DNA of 64,000 bases from contig JAJFZO010000191.1 in the NCBI GenBank assembly GCA_021397835.1, positions 5,399,001 to 5,463,000 on the forward strand, written 5' to 3'. Shown here piece after piece: positions 13,301 to 25,950 of this stretch. The position numbers and the translations under genes are program-made. The notes below the pieces were generated by a model. The model searched no databases. It was not told the DNA's origin and worked only from the letters and a program-made list of their open reading frames with translations. The stretch comes from Moringa oleifera (taxonomy: Eukaryota; Streptophyta; Magnoliopsida; Brassicales; Moringaceae). How positions within the stretch are numbered: the first letter of the stretch is position 1; each line of letters opens with the position of its first letter.

Positions 13301-16300
13301 TGGCTGAAGAAATCGAAAAAAAAAAAGAAATGCAATTGGAACTGTATTGGCTTTAATTTTCTCTCTGGAGAATTGAGGAATCAAATTCAACTATTGGGCT
13401 AGCCCTCTATGATGATATTTCAGTTACTTTCAAGCACTTTCAGTTACATATACCTATCTTCTTCTGTATTTTGATTTCCATTTATTGCCTTCACTTTCTG
13501 TTGGGATATGCAGGTCCCTGATGCCATCATTGACTATGACATGTCAAGACAAACGTTTTCCATTGTTCAGCAAGAGGATATAAGGGATGTGTCTGCTGAT
13601 GTTGCATCATCATCGTTTGCAGCTAATGCACCATATACATGCTATATGCATTGTGCACAAAACAAGAAGGATGAAGATGGTGTAAACTTTGAATTTCAGA
13701 GATGGAAGGATTTTTCTCATGCATACTGTTGTGAGAGGAAGGAAGTTATTTCCCATGATTGTGTCAGGGTTCCTCTAACCATCTTGTATTCCAAAGAGAG
13801 CTGGCAGAGGGGTCAGTCACCAGGACTTTTGCAGGGTTATGGAGCATATGGGGAAGTCCTGGATAAAGGTTGGTGTACAGAACGTCTGAGTTTACTCGAT
13901 CGTGGTTGGGTTGTGGCATTTGCTGATGTCAGGTCTGTTCCCCTAAGGTTGTCTTATTTTCTTATTGATCATTGCAATGTGTTTTTCCCTTTATTGACGT
14001 CACTATAAGTTAATTCATGCATATATATCCACTCCCACAACTTTTAGATTGATTGGAGATATGGAGCTTTTCCATGTTAGTCTATAATATTTCGTTAAGA
14101 AAACTTCTGATGATTTTCTTTAGTTACCAAGATCTTTCATTGTAAAAGGTGGAAAAAGGTGGGTGGTTCTCTCACAAATGGTGAAAAAAGGTGGCCTTGG
14201 GGTTAAATCCCTTCTATCCTTTCTTTGACAGGGCTCTTTTAGGGAAATGGTAATGGAGGCTAATGCAAGAGAGGAATAGCCTTTGGAGGGGGGTTGTGGA
14301 GGCAAGATATGGGGTACAAACAAGTGGTTGAGTTACGTTACTAGGAAGGGAACCATATGAGTTGGTGTTTGGAAAGCTATTTGGAAGGAGTGAGAGGGGT
14401 GTTTAAACCCTGGGTGGGATATAAGTGGGAAGAGGTTGTTTGATCAAATTTGGCATGATACGTTCTGTGGAGGTAAGCCTCTCGAGGAGGATTTTCCGAC
14501 ATTATATCTTCTAGCTGATAACAAGAGGGCATGGGTGAGCGACAATTTTCCAGTTTTAAGAGAGATGCATAGGATTGGGAGTTGGGATTGTTAGGCCAGT
14601 TTTATAAAGTATTTATGCTACTAGCCCCGATGCAGATAGGGAGGACTCAGCCTTATGGGGGTGGAACAAAGCTAAGAAATTCTGTGTGAATCTTTTTTCA
14701 GGATACTAGGTGAGTTTATGCAGCCACTGGATGCACAGTGGCTAGCATGGCAGCTGGTATGGAAGATAAAGGCCCTTACAAGAGTGGCATTTTTTTGCAT
14801 GGGTGGTGGCATGAGGCAAGCCTCTGGCCTTAGACAAACTTAAAGAAAGGGAGCTGGTTCTAGTTAACAGGTGCTTCCTATGTAAAGGAGAGTGGGGAGT
14901 CAGTCAGCCAATCCTCATTTTGTGCAATTAGACTCTGGCAGATTTGGGAGTGTTTTGAAAGTTTTGGGGGCTAAGATGGGTGGTCTAAGACTTTCTGGTT
15001 AAGGATTGAAGGCATGGGATGGTATTTAAGTTTCAAAGCATGAGAACAGGATTATAACCATGTTCCTTATTATATTTTGGATAGGGCGAAATAGTGATAA
15101 GAAAGCTTTTGCGTGGGCTGAGACCCCCTTATTTGTAATTAGATATAGATGGATTAATTTTTTTTTTGATACCAAGAACCCACCAGGGCAGGGCAGATGG
15201 ATTCAACTGTTGAAGGTTTTGGGGAATGAATTTGAACATGAAGTACATTTTGTAGAGTTCATGGAAATTCTTACCTCATGACAGCTAATTATACATATAC
15301 ATGGGAGGCACCCCCTAGACGCTGTTTATAGTTTATATATATATATATATATAGACACGTGCACATTATGTACATTTATATGTTACATTCATATTTCAAG
15401 TTTCAACCTGAATCTCGAAGTAAGCATGTGTAATTATTCTGTTTCAATATTGAGTTTAGCTGTAAAGCTGACTGCCATGCATTGGATGCCATGTGATGGT
15501 GACATTCTGCTGAATAAATGTGCATGGTATTGTTTTTGATGAGTCTATTTTGTGTGGGCAGGGGCGGTGGTGTTGGTGATTCTTCCTGGCATAAATCTGG
15601 TAGTGGGTTGTCCAAGTCTAATTCTGTATTTGACTTTGTATCATGTGCAAACTATCTGATTGATGAAGGTTACATACATAGAGATCGGCTTGGTGCAATT
15701 GGATACAGTGCTGGGTGTATTCTTGTTGGGGCAGCAATGAATATGCATCCATATCTGTTTCATGCTGCCATTTTGAAGGTTAGCCCTCATAGCAAAATGT
15801 CTTCATTTAATTCAGTGAATTGAATTAGTAAATTTAGGTTTTACCATAGAATTATATGATCTGTAAGATTGTCAAGGAGATGGAAGACAGAGAGAATTCA
15901 GTGTCTAGCAATACTTATGGTTCGAAGTATATACTCTAAAATCTGTCTTATCTATTTTCTCTTGGAAGGGTAAGGGATCATTTGTTGCCTCTATACTATT
16001 ATGTATTTGTTTTTCAACAGTATATGGAGGCAAGATACTAAATAGGATATAGTTCCACTACAGCAGTTGATATCTTCTGCAATAAGTAATCCTTTTTGTT
16101 TATTTTTATGCTCTGATGTTTGTGTAATATTTCTAACAGGTACCATTTCTGGATGTGTTGAACACCCTGTTGGATCCTAGCTTGCCACTTACATTACTGG
16201 ACTATGAAGAATTTGGAAACCCACAGATGCTGACCGAATTTCAGTCCATTCTTAGTTATTCTCCTTATGAAAACATTCCTCGTGATGTTTGCCATCCTTC

Positions 16301-16701
16301 TATGCTTGTCACAGCATCACTTAATGACTCGAGGCAAATACATTTCTTGAGTTTTTTTTTTTTTTTTTTTTGTCATTAGTAATTGTATGCACACTTGTAG
16401 AAACACTGGTTTTGCTTTTTTTTCCCTTTTCCTCTTAACGCCATATTTCATAGTAGCATGTGTGTACATATTGATTGGTATCATTTATGATATTTTCAGG
16501 GTTGGAGTTTGGGAAGCTGCCAAATGGGTTGCCAAAGTACGAGATAGTGCTTGTTCTGTTTGCTCTCATCCAGTCATTCTTAAGACAAATATGAGCGGAG
16601 GACATTTTGGTGAAGGTGGCCGCTATCTTCAATGTGAGGAAACTGCATATGATTATGCTTTCCTGATGAAAGTTATGGGTGTTCACAGCAGTAAAACATA
16701 A
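10375..16701 (+). CDS. Prolyl oligopeptidase family serine peptidase (S9), eleven exons, 806 aa
   Basis: Exons: 10375-10769, 11174-11331, 11826-12048, 12127-12271, 12362-12568, 12703-12834, 12955-13083, 13514-13932, 15562-15778, 16140-16333 and 16500-16701. Every junction keeps phase. The N terminus is Ser/Arg-rich and looks like an organelle presequence. The propeller part begins at the family signature WEDPYHWM (about residue 75). The C-terminal alpha/beta-hydrolase domain shows the triad Ser652 (GYSAG), Asp738 (NDSRVG) and His775 (GGHFGEGG), so the encoded enzyme should be able to cleave short peptides. Introns 2, 3 and 10 start with GC, and intron 4 apparently starts with GA; intron 8 (1.6 kb) holds a LINE remnant. 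If intron 4 is retained, translation stops at 12320-12322, before the hydrolase domain. The start has a good context (GCCATGG). The closest relative by recall is At1g69020, which is slightly shorter. Confidence 0.88.
11332..11825 (+). other. GC-AG intron (intron 2 of the prolyl oligopeptidase gene)
   Basis: The donor is ATG|GCAAGC and the acceptor TATAG|GTTAT. Joining 11331 to 11826 gives an in-frame EQY-GYVHVG. No GT donor near 11331 keeps the frame and the conserved residues. GCAAGC is close to the GC-donor consensus GCAAGT. Confidence 0.8.
12049..12126 (+). other. GC-AG intron of 78 bp (intron 3 of the prolyl oligopeptidase gene)
   Basis: The donor is CAG|GCAAAC and the acceptor TGGCAG|GGTTTG. 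The junction encodes RPYRVCC. The upstream exon end has no GT dinucleotide. At 78 bp this is near the lower size limit for plant introns. Confidence 0.8.
12272..12361 (+). other. Apparent GA-AG intron (intron 4 of the prolyl oligopeptidase gene)
   Basis: The upstream exon must end in phase 0 at TCC GAG (12271) so that translation continues as TSSE-VYVID in the next exon, which starts at 12362. The next bases are GAAGGAC. No phase-0 GT or GC donor exists before the in-frame TAG at 12320-12322. The donor reads as GTAAGGAC with the T missing, so it is either a true GA-AG site, a mutation, or a one-base sequence error. Confidence 0.6.
14110..15290 (+). mobile_element. Degenerate LINE (non-LTR) reverse-transcriptase 3' fragment in an intron
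   Basis: Read on the plus strand with frameshifts and stops, the segment resembles the C-terminal part of plant LINE ORF2. It has a GGxxLEEDFPTLYLLADNKRAWVSD-like stretch (near 14470-14550), a WGWNKAKKFCVNLF-like stretch (near 14660-14700) and HFFAWVVA...KLKERELVLVNRCFLCK (near 14790-14885). This order is typical of the zf-RVT region (zinc-binding domain in reverse transcriptase). No poly-A tail or target duplication was identified, and it cannot be functional. It accounts for most of the unusual length of intron 8 of the host gene. Confidence 0.65.
16334..16499 (+). other. GC-AG intron (intron 10 of the prolyl oligopeptidase gene)
   Basis: The donor is GAG|GCAAAT and the acceptor TTTTCAG|GGTTGG. 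The junction encodes NDSRVGVW, which carries the catalytic Asp two residues before the splice. The exon end offers no GT. A run of T fills part of the intron (about 16351-16370). Confidence 0.8.
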
Positions 16702-18765
16702 ACAAGGCTTGTGGAGGAGGGTCATCTAAAATCACTGGAAGAAGATTGCTTGGGAGGAACTTCCATCTTGCTACCTTAGTTAAGTGATCAGGTTGCCTGC
16801 TTCAGGTTCATAGGTTGTTGGATGTTTTGATAAAGTTGTTCAGGTGCTGATCTTTGTGGACTCATGGATATCTCTGTTATAGGTAAACCTTTTCAGAGGA
16901 CTTTCGGCTCTTCTAAGTTAGAACCCTTCTCCTGGTGCAGTAATCCACGCTTTTCTCCTGCTAAAATGTACCTTTTTCATCAAATTTTCATCAAACAAAG
17001 TTATGAAGTGGGTATTGGCTAATAGATCAAATGCTCTTGTTTTTGCAGAAGAGCAGCTCTACAGGAAAGTTTTTTAGTTTCTTCTGTCTTACTAGAACTA
17101 AGAAGAGAATGTTCTAGTCATGACTAATTTGAGGTATTACTTGATTCCACTTCTCTTGGATGGTAGCCACTTGGATGAGTTCTTCCTTCTCCCTGCTGCT
17201 GTCTCAGTGAAAAGTTTTCTGCAGGAATAGCACCCATGATGAGGAAATATCAATCATCCCCTCCTACTTCAGGCTCTAGAGAATATTGTATCACGCTTGT
17301 TCTGAATCAAACTCCTGATATGAATGATAGGTTCTGATTTATATGTGATGCTTCATTGCTTGGCAAAGGGTGCCTGGCCCTATTGTACGTCTTCTTATAG
17401 CCGCAATGGAGGTTGCGCATCTCTGTAAGCATGCCAAGGTGAAGGTCCAATTTGACTAATTAGTACAGGTGATCTCTTGTTTATGTAATCAGAAGGATTG
17501 AAAGAATCAACTATGGTTGGTCAACCTCTCAGAACCAAATTGATGGCAAAATTTTGATATTTCCTTTCAGGCATGAAATTATAATTATCTGTGAAATGTC
17601 CAATCCATTTTTCATGCAATTCTCATGTAGCCTGGTGAGCAGATTATGTAAAGATAAATGTAACTCAGATGACTTCAAGATGTTATTGGAAAGACAATTC
17701 TCAATCAAATGCTAAATTTGGGTCTCAAACATTTAAGTGGGTTTGATCCTTCAAATCTGTAATATTATCCAGTGAAAGATATTTGGTCATAGCTGAATGG
17801 CATCAACCTAACTTGAAAGATCCTCTTTCAATAAATTTTATGGATTTCAGTACAAATCAATATATGAAACATGAGGTAACTTTACGGATAGCAATTTTCT
17901 TCTTGTTATCAGTTTCATTCTCCGTCTTCAATCGGCCAATTCACTCCGGATAGTTACAATCTTAGTTGCAAGTGACAAATTTGTCCTCCACCCTGATAAT
18001 TTAATTCCCTTATTCTACAATAATTATCATGTTAAGTGTCTGTTCAGTTTGAATTCTGCATTGATTGCCATACTGAAAAGACCCTAAACCTGCAGCCTGC
18101 CTCACTAGATACCCCTAATATAATATAAATGACATAATAAAGTTCATATTCAATATATTGAATGCGATGCACATTCTAAAAACCCATCTGTATCAGGTGT
18201 ACAATCATCATTCAACATATATTAATTTCATTAATCATACTAATCTCCCCTTTGTTCTTAAAATAAAAGATGGCAAGTCTTTTTAGTATTCATTGTCAGT
18301 TCATTAGATGATCAGATATGGACGGATTGAATCTCCCTAGCCCTTCCAATTCTATTGTGAACCTGTAAGAATGAATTGGGAAACCTACATGCATCTTTAC
18401 TTGTAAAAAATTTATTACAGAGCTATAACCAATAGTAATATTGAATGCTACTAGCTAATTTGGACAGACAGGCATTTGGCTTCATGAAACAGTGTGGTTA
18501 TCCCTTCATTGAATGAGAACAAATTCTGATGTCCCTTTGCGATAATTATCAAGTGGATGAAATTAAGTCGTTAATGTATGACTATATGGTTTCAAAATTG
18601 TATCTTCTCTGAAAAGGCCAAAATCTCACAGTATATATCCTTGCATGAAAACCAGCTTTTCCTGGAAATTCTTCCAGGAATCTGGTAGGCCACTGGAGAA
18701 TAATCACAGTGGGTTCTGATAGAAAAATCCTTTCAAAATCTTGTAAAACTAGCCGTTTCAGACAG
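16702..18765. other. Intergenic DNA: 3' region of the prolyl oligopeptidase gene and upstream region of the O-fucosyltransferase gene
   Basis: Base composition is moderate rather than AT-rich. No frame resembles a known protein. The first few hundred bases probably belong to the 3' untranslated region. No transposon ends or tandem repeats were noticed. Confidence 0.55.
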
Positions 18766-21219
18766 ATGGGTAGTTATTGCAAGCCTAGTTTTGATGACGC
18801 TGAATGTGGAGACAAGGAGAAACCATTCAGCAAGATGAGATTGAGGCACGTAAAGATGATGAGATCTGAAAAGTTGAGGAGCCTGATTATTGCACGTATT
18901 CAAGTGGCTTGTCTGAAATTGTGGGTGTTTCGGCTGCTGAGCATGGCCCTCCTATGGGCTATTGCTGTGCAACTGAGAGCAGTGGGTAACAGATTAGGGA
19001 CTCCAAAGTATGAGTTTCCTCATCCTGTTCCTCCAGAGAGTAAGTCCTTAAATTCTTAATCTTCACTTAGTTTACAAAATATACCGATGGTACTAGGGTT
19101 TGTTTATGAAGAAAGGAACCCAAAAGAAAAGGAAGAAAGAAACAGAAAAATGAAAATATAGAGTTTGCGTGCAGGCCTGTACATTCTTGTTCAAGAAAAC
19201 TGTTTGCGGCCTCATCACCGAACCAAAGTCAACTGCATGTCCTTACATTTGCTGCTCTCTTAATGTCTCCATATCTGGATTTTTTTCAATCATCCTGAAT
19301 ATTAATATTTAACAACTTCTCCAGGGAGTTATAATAACAATGGTTATCTAATGGTTTCATCCAACGGAGGATTAAACCAAATGCGATCTGGGGTGAGTAA
19401 TTCCTTAATTAATTCTGAATAAATTTGCATTTAACCGAAGTCAGTTTTACTTCGGGTTACTGCAAATGCTCCATCTTGCATGTTGCTTGCCATGACTATC
19501 TACTGATCGCCCATAGTTCTTCTCTGCAGATATGCGACATGGTTGCAATAGCAAGATTTCTAAACGTCACCTTGATCGTTCCTGAGTTGGATAATACCTC
19601 ATTTTGGAATGATTACAGGTAACTAGTACCGGTACTAACTAGCTTGGATGATCAAAAAGTTTTCATTCGGCTACTTATGTCGATAAAATCTCTTATTACT
19701 TTCCATAATTTGGTATGCCAGTCAGTTTCCAGACATATTTGATGTAGAATATTTCATATTGTCCCTGAGAGATGAGATCAAGATACTGAAAGAACTTCCT
19801 CCTAAGGAAAAGAAGAAAGTAGCAGAATCACTCTTCTCCATGCCACCTATTAGTTGGTCCAACATGACATATTACTATAATGTGGTAAGTTTCATAATTT
19901 CATATCAAAGTTAGTGATTATTTAGAGAAGAGGAAAAGGACCATGATTCTTATTATCACTGTTGTTTATGCTTGCATGAGTACAGATCCTTCCCCGGATA
20001 CAAACACATGGAGTGGTGCATTTTCAGAAAACTGATGCCAGGCTTGCCAATAATGGTATCCCTGAAGAGGTTCAAAGGCTGCGGTGTAGAGTGAACTACC
20101 TGGCTCTGAAATTTGCACCTCCAATTCAGACTTTAGCCGAGAAGATTGTTAGAATTCTTAGGGAAAAGGGTCCTTTCCTGGTTCTTCATCTCAGATATGA
20201 AATGGACATGATAGCATTCTCTGGCTGCAATGAAGGGTGCAGCCCTGAAGAGGTTGAAGAGTTGACAAAGATGAGGTAAGACCTAGTGTTCTCCGCATAT
20301 CCCAAAAAAAAAAAAAAAAAAATTATTGAACTAGTTATCAAGCACTTCAACACTACTTTTCCATTGTTTTTAATCTCATGGAAATCTATTCAGATATGCA
20401 TATCCCTGGTGGAAAGAAAAAGTGATAGATTCAGAGAAGAAGAGACAAGCCGGGTTATGTCCCTTAACTCCGGAGGAAACAGCACTTACATTGCAGGCAT
20501 TGGGGATTGATAGTAACATACAGATTTACATAGCTGCTGGAGATATATATGGGGGAGAGAGGAGGCTGGCAACCCTGAGAGCAGCTTATCCAAACCTGGT
20601 AAGTTGAAGCCTAGAGGATTGAGCGGATTATACTTAAAAATGACAGAATTCTGTTGGTGTGGGTGTTTGTTGACATCAATTTTGAGTTTTCATTATGTGA
20701 AACAGGTCAAGAAGGAAACTTTAGTACCAGCATCAGAGCTTGACCCATTCAGGAACCATTCTAACCAGATGGCAGCTCTGGATTACCATGTCGCCGTAGA
20801 AAGTGATATCTTTGCTCCTACTAACGGAGGAAATATGGCTAAAGTTGTTGAAGGCCATCGGAGGTATCTACTGATAATTCTGGTTCTTGTTTTTCTTATG
20901 GGCTTAATCTATATCTGAGATATTTGTGGTTCATTTCTTCTGCAGATTCTTGGGGTTCAAGAAAACTATTCTGCTGGACAGAAGAAGTATAGTAGATTTA
21001 ATTGATCTGTACAGAAGTGGAGCAATAAACTGGGAAGAATTCTCCAGTGAAGTGAAGGAAGCTCATGCAGACAAGATGGGACAGCCGAGTAAAAGACTAG
21101 TCGTCCCTGGCAAACCAAAGGAAGAGGATTACTTCTATACAAATCCAGAGGAATGCTTGCCCCAAGTCCCTGAACCACACAAGGACACTGCCCACAAAGA
21201 AGCAGACAGGCCTAGTTAG
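18766..21219 (+). CDS. O-fucosyltransferase family protein (plant GT106/GT65-like), eight exons, 506 aa
   Basis: Exons: 18766-19039, 19325-19392, 19530-19618, 19722-19884, 19986-20275, 20394-20598, 20706-20863 and 20946-21219. All introns are GT-AG and phases agree. A short basic N terminus precedes one hydrophobic segment (residues ~52-70), as in type II Golgi membrane proteins. The lumenal part shows the usual family order: [57 protein letters not shown] (with the Arg expected in sugar-nucleotide binding), [31 protein letters not shown], and [12 protein letters not shown] with [13 protein letters not shown]. Plant members act on cell-wall glycans or proteins, and the acceptor for this one cannot be told from sequence. 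The start is the first ATG in frame; upstream there is only an in-frame GTG at 18709. Confidence 0.9.
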
Positions 21220-22940
21220 CCTTCATTTAGGGATTATTATGTCTATTTTCTCTGGGAGACTCATGGATGAAGATTGAGAGAAAACCTGTATACATTTTTC
21301 TCAGATGGGTCAGTGCAGAATTGATGCACTTGTCATCTTGGTTCACATCTGAATTTACATACCCAGAGCATGCCAAGAGCTCTGGATTTTCTTCTAAGCC
21401 TTCTCATTTCTTCTCCTGTTTTGTTATAGTAACCAATATTAATCTTATGACAATGATAAATACCAAGTTGGAGAAAGTAAAATGATCCCCAAGTATAGTT
21501 AATGACAATGATCATTTTGCATCTCTTGCCGTAAATGGACCCCCAAGCTCAAAGTTCTGTTTCCTTGCCCTGGAAGAAAGAACAGTCAGTCTTCAAAGAT
21601 TTAAGAGAAAATGCATGCCAAACTAAGGCCAAACACCCTGATGTCTTGTGCTTTTCAATGCAGTGTCTTGCTTGTTAACTCATTCTGTCATTCATTAATT
21701 GAGTTCATTATCATATACTTTATTTCTTCGATTGATCTAAATCAATGCTCATAAATAAGACCCCTTGGTTATCAGGTTCCAATCCGGAAAATTAATGGTG
21801 TATAATTGTGTAAATCATATTCATACAAACCTTCTTTTCTCTGAGGTGATTGGAACACTTCATTTTTGGAATGTTAATTATTAGTCTGAAAAGCTATCTC
21901 TCTTGAATTAATTAAAAAGGTAATTCCCAAATTCTAAAAGAAAAGCATTTCAAGCCATGTGGTCAACCATTGGCTGGTGAGTGGATATGCTCTTCCTTAG
22001 AAGGAACCCACATTGTTGCTCATCTCTGCATGCCTCCAAACTCCAGTTTTCCAGACTGGTTGGGAATCTCCCTTGGGCCGTATTGTTTAAAGAGATCAAT
22101 TGCATGGCTTAATTGCACTAAAGCAGCGCGGGTCCTGACATTTTGGAGGTGCAAAAATGAAAATGAGAATCCTTTATCCAAACTTGCAATAATATATATA
22201 GAGTAAATTGTACATTGACAAAAACAAAATTATTTAAATGACTTTTTTAATAGTTTGAGAAGTAAATTTATTAATAATATTTTTATAATTAATTTGTTTT
22301 AATATTTTTTAATACATCAAGTTGTTAATTTATTTAATATTTTTTGTGATATAATTAATTACAAATAAAATTTTAATAATTTTAATTTTAAAAAAAATTA
22401 CAACTGAGGTTACAGTCACATGTATATTTAATAAAATTCTATAAGTAATTAAGACATTATGATAATAATGCAAAATTTTTATGAACTTTAAGATTTCAAA
22501 TGTATCTTTTTTTCTATTGATAACATTACTTGTAATATTTTTAGTTGAGAAAATAAATAATTTAAATCAATATCTAAAGATTTATCATGTTTTAGATATT
22601 TTGAAGATTAATATAATATTCTTTTAATTAATTATTATATAAAATTTTTAACTTATTCGAATCAAATAAAAAATAAAAAAATAGTATTGTATGCTTGCAA
22701 TTGTCCAAATCTATTTTTTATAGTAGCAACAACAACATCAACTACAACAATAAAATAATTAACTCTAAAAAAATCTTCAGTAGATTGTATTATCTTCATG
22801 TGTATTCTTATAAAATTGTTTTTTCTTTGAATTTGTCACTTTAAAAAAAAAAAAAGTTCAATTTTCATTTTTAATGCAAGATTTGTAGCACTAATCATGG
22901 CATGCAAATCCATTTTCTCTATAATTTTCAAAGAAATAAA
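21220..22940. other. Intergenic DNA 3' of the O-fucosyltransferase gene
   Basis: The first ~300 bases are probably the 3' untranslated region. A less AT-rich stretch near 21960-22170 has an open frame (21970-22206) but no recognisable domain. From 22200 the DNA is AT-rich up to the copia remnant. Confidence 0.5.
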
Positions 22941-22949
22941 CTAACTCCT

Positions 22950-25540
22950 TCAATTGTTCTATGACATCATAAATATGTATATCTTTGGATTGCAATATTT
23001 TGCTAACCATATTATTTGAGAATCGATTTTGAGTGATGAGGGACCCATACTATTAGGACCAAATCCAAGCTTGAATCAAATAAAGCAGTATGAAGAAGCA
23101 AAGTTAAAGAAATCCAAGGCTTTATCTTGCATTCGTGGCGCCTTATCGGACTTTATTTTTGCAAGGATTATTAATTGTGTTATGGCTAAGAAAGCTTACG
23201 ATAAATTAAATGAAGACTTAGATGGAAGTCCAAGGGTTAATGTCATTAAACTAATAACTCTTAAAAGGGAATTTAAGATAGTAAAAGTGAAGGATTCTAA
23301 TTCAATGAAAGAGTATAAGATCAGATTAATGACTATTATGAACCAAATCAGATTAGGCAGTGATGATTTTCCTAATCAACGTGTTGTAAAAAAAATCATG
23401 GTTAGTGTCCTCAATAAATTTAAGTCAAAGATCTTAGCCATAGAAGAGTCTTGTGGTTTGACTACTCTTTCTAGAGTTGAGTTAATCTACAAATTACAAA
23501 CTCAAAAGCAAAAGGATGAAATAAGCAAAGAGGAACATATTGAACGTATTTTTCAAGGCAAGAGTAATGGCAAGTAACTTATTGCAAAGGATCATAAAAA
23601 GTCACCCAAAGAACAAGGGAGCAAGAAAGAACGAGGAACATCCCAAAAAGGTTGTTTTCGCCCAAAAAAAAATCATGTGGAGGAAAAGTGTTAGCACAAA
23701 AACAAGCAAATGAACCACTATGATTAGTGTAGTAAGAACGATCATACTGAGCATTTTTGTTATACTAAACAAACACAGGCATCCTAATAGTTCTTATAAC
23801 AAGTAAATTGTATTGATGATCAAAAGCAAGAAACAGAGTTCTTGTTTATGGTTTCTCATGATGATGCAAATTTCAACTTCTAGCTAATTGATAGCGACTA
23901 CACCACCCATATGGCAAGCTAAATATCTTAGTCTTTTTACCCATGTTGATGAATCTACACAAACAAAGGTGATCCTTAGACATGAAGAAATTATCATAAT
24001 AGCAGATAGATGTATTGTTATCAAACATACTAAGCAAGGGGAAAAGAGAATTTTTAATATTTTATTTATTTCAAAATTATCTGAAAACTTACTTAGTATT
24101 GCTCAATTGTTACATAGTAAATTTCTTGTGATTTTAAAAATTATACTTGCATTATTTTTTATCCATAAGGAACAGAGATTGCAAGGGTCAATATGGTTGA
24201 CAATACCTTTTTTCTTTAATGGTGACTCTTTATGTCATCATACGTTAAAGACCAAAGTGGAATAATGCAAAAAGTAGCATCAACACTTTGGTAATTACAA
24301 TGATAAAGTTTTGAAACTTTTGGATTCTCCTAACATGGTTGAAGATTTTCTAGTTTTGATTTCTTGGGTGAGATTTGTGGAAGTTTCCAACAAAGAAAGA
24401 TGTATATACTACCTTTTTCAAAAAGCAATAGTTTGAGAGTTAAAGATTGGCACATGTTGATATTTGTGGTCTTACGCGAACCATCTCTCTTGACAGCCAT
24501 CTGTATTTTATCCTTTCTATTAATAATTTGACAAAAATGACTTAGATTTATTTTTTGTGTGAGAAAGCATAAGTTTTTGATGTCTTCAAAAAGTTTATGA
24601 ATTTGGTTGAAACTCAAAGTGGCTACAAGCTTAAAACTTTGAAATCTGATAATGGGATTAAGTTTTTTAAAGATTTGAAAATTTAGCCCCAACTGTCTAT
24701 TGTCTACATACAAGGACAAATTGGTGTATCTGAAAAGAGGAAAAAATTGTGATGGAGATGGTAAAATGTTTACTTTATCAAAAAAAATTTTGGTAGCTGT
24801 GTACTTATTCAACAAACTTCCCGAAAAGGTTGTATAGGGTAAGAATCCTTATGAATATGAAACATTTTATCAAGAACTTGAACACTTTTAGATCTATTTG
24901 CTACTTTTTATTCCTTCTTTGAAAAGATCTAAACTCAATGAGAAAGCAAGCAAATAAATCTTTATTAGCTATGCTCCTAGTTCAAAAGGGTATAAAATCT
25001 TTGATTTGCAGATTAAAGAAGTTATCTTAAGTCATGACATCATCATTGACGAAGACTCTCATTGAAATTCTGAAATTGTGAAAGTTTAGTAAAACTTCTC
25101 CATCAAAGATTTAAAATTTTTAGGGTTTTTTTTTACTTAATTTATTACAATAATTCTAATGTCCAAGATCTTCCTTTGGATGACGATGCCAAGCTATTGG
25201 AGACTCTCTAAATTATAAAGTAGACACACTTACTAATGTATATGAAAGATGCAGTCTTGTTATTGTTGAACGAAATAGCTATCGTAAAGCTTCACAGTCT
25301 CCCGACTAGATTGCAGCTTTGAAAACTGAAATGAAAATGATCAGTAAATATATGATACATGGGAACTTATAGAGCAACCTTAGGATAAGAACATCCTTAG
25401 AGTGAAATGGATGTTTAGAGTTGAATATGATTCTAATTGCTGTATTAATGAACATAAAGCAAAATTGATAGTCAAAGGCTTTGTATAACAATCTGGAGTT
25501 ACTTGTGGAGACCTTTTTTTGCTGGTTGCGCAAAATGATA
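22950..25540 (+). mobile_element. Ty1/copia retrotransposon remnant (gag-protease-integrase-RT fragments)
   Basis: The parts follow copia order on the plus strand. The gag (UBN2-like) frame is 23029-23577, with ALSCIRGALSD, AKKAYDKLNED and TLKREFKIVKVKDSNSMKEY motifs. A Lys-rich zinc-knuckle-like region follows (23580-23730). A protease-like start lies at 23885-23920 (LIDSDYTTHM in place of the catalytic DSG/DTG context). Broken integrase frames occupy 24300-25000, and an RT start at 25360-25500 reads IEQP, RVKWMFRVEYD and HKAKLIVKGF with stops between. Each region is interrupted by stops or frameshifts, and no LTRs were found, so this is a dead, truncated copy. Plus-strand frame 23029 opens after an in-frame stop, so the true gag start is lost. 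Confidence 0.8.
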
Positions 25541-25950
25541 CCATAAAAATTTAATTATTGTTTTAATTACAAAATTAGGATAAAAAAATATTCATATTAC
25601 TTCTCTTATTGAGTGTGAAAAAGTCAAGCAAGCAAAAAGTCAATATGACTAGGGGTGAGCAAAATTCGGTTAAAACCAAAAAAACTGATAAACCGAATTA
25701 ATTTCGGTTAATTCAGTTTGATTTTTTCAGTTTTTGATTATAAGTTAATTTATAAATCAATTTTTTCAGTTTTTTCAATTGGTTTCAGTTAATTTTTTTT
25801 AAAACCGAATCGACCAAAAAATTGATTTTTAATTTTAATAATTAATTAAATAATATTAATTTTATTAATTGATTAGTAATAATAGTTTTTTCTTTTTAAT
25901 CTCTTTACTAAAGTCACCTATTCATACTATACAAGTAGTGAGGTAAAATT

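Noticed and set aside
15336..15352. TA tract near 15340 as the 3' end of the LINE fragment
   Set aside because: LINEs end in poly-A or short A-rich repeats directly after ORF2. The TA tract is separated from the last recognisable LINE text and is probably an ordinary microsatellite.
18709..18765. Start of the O-fucosyltransferase at 18709
   Set aside because: The frame there opens with GTG, not ATG. The first in-frame ATG is at 18766, and the encoded N terminus fits relatives without the extra 19 codons.
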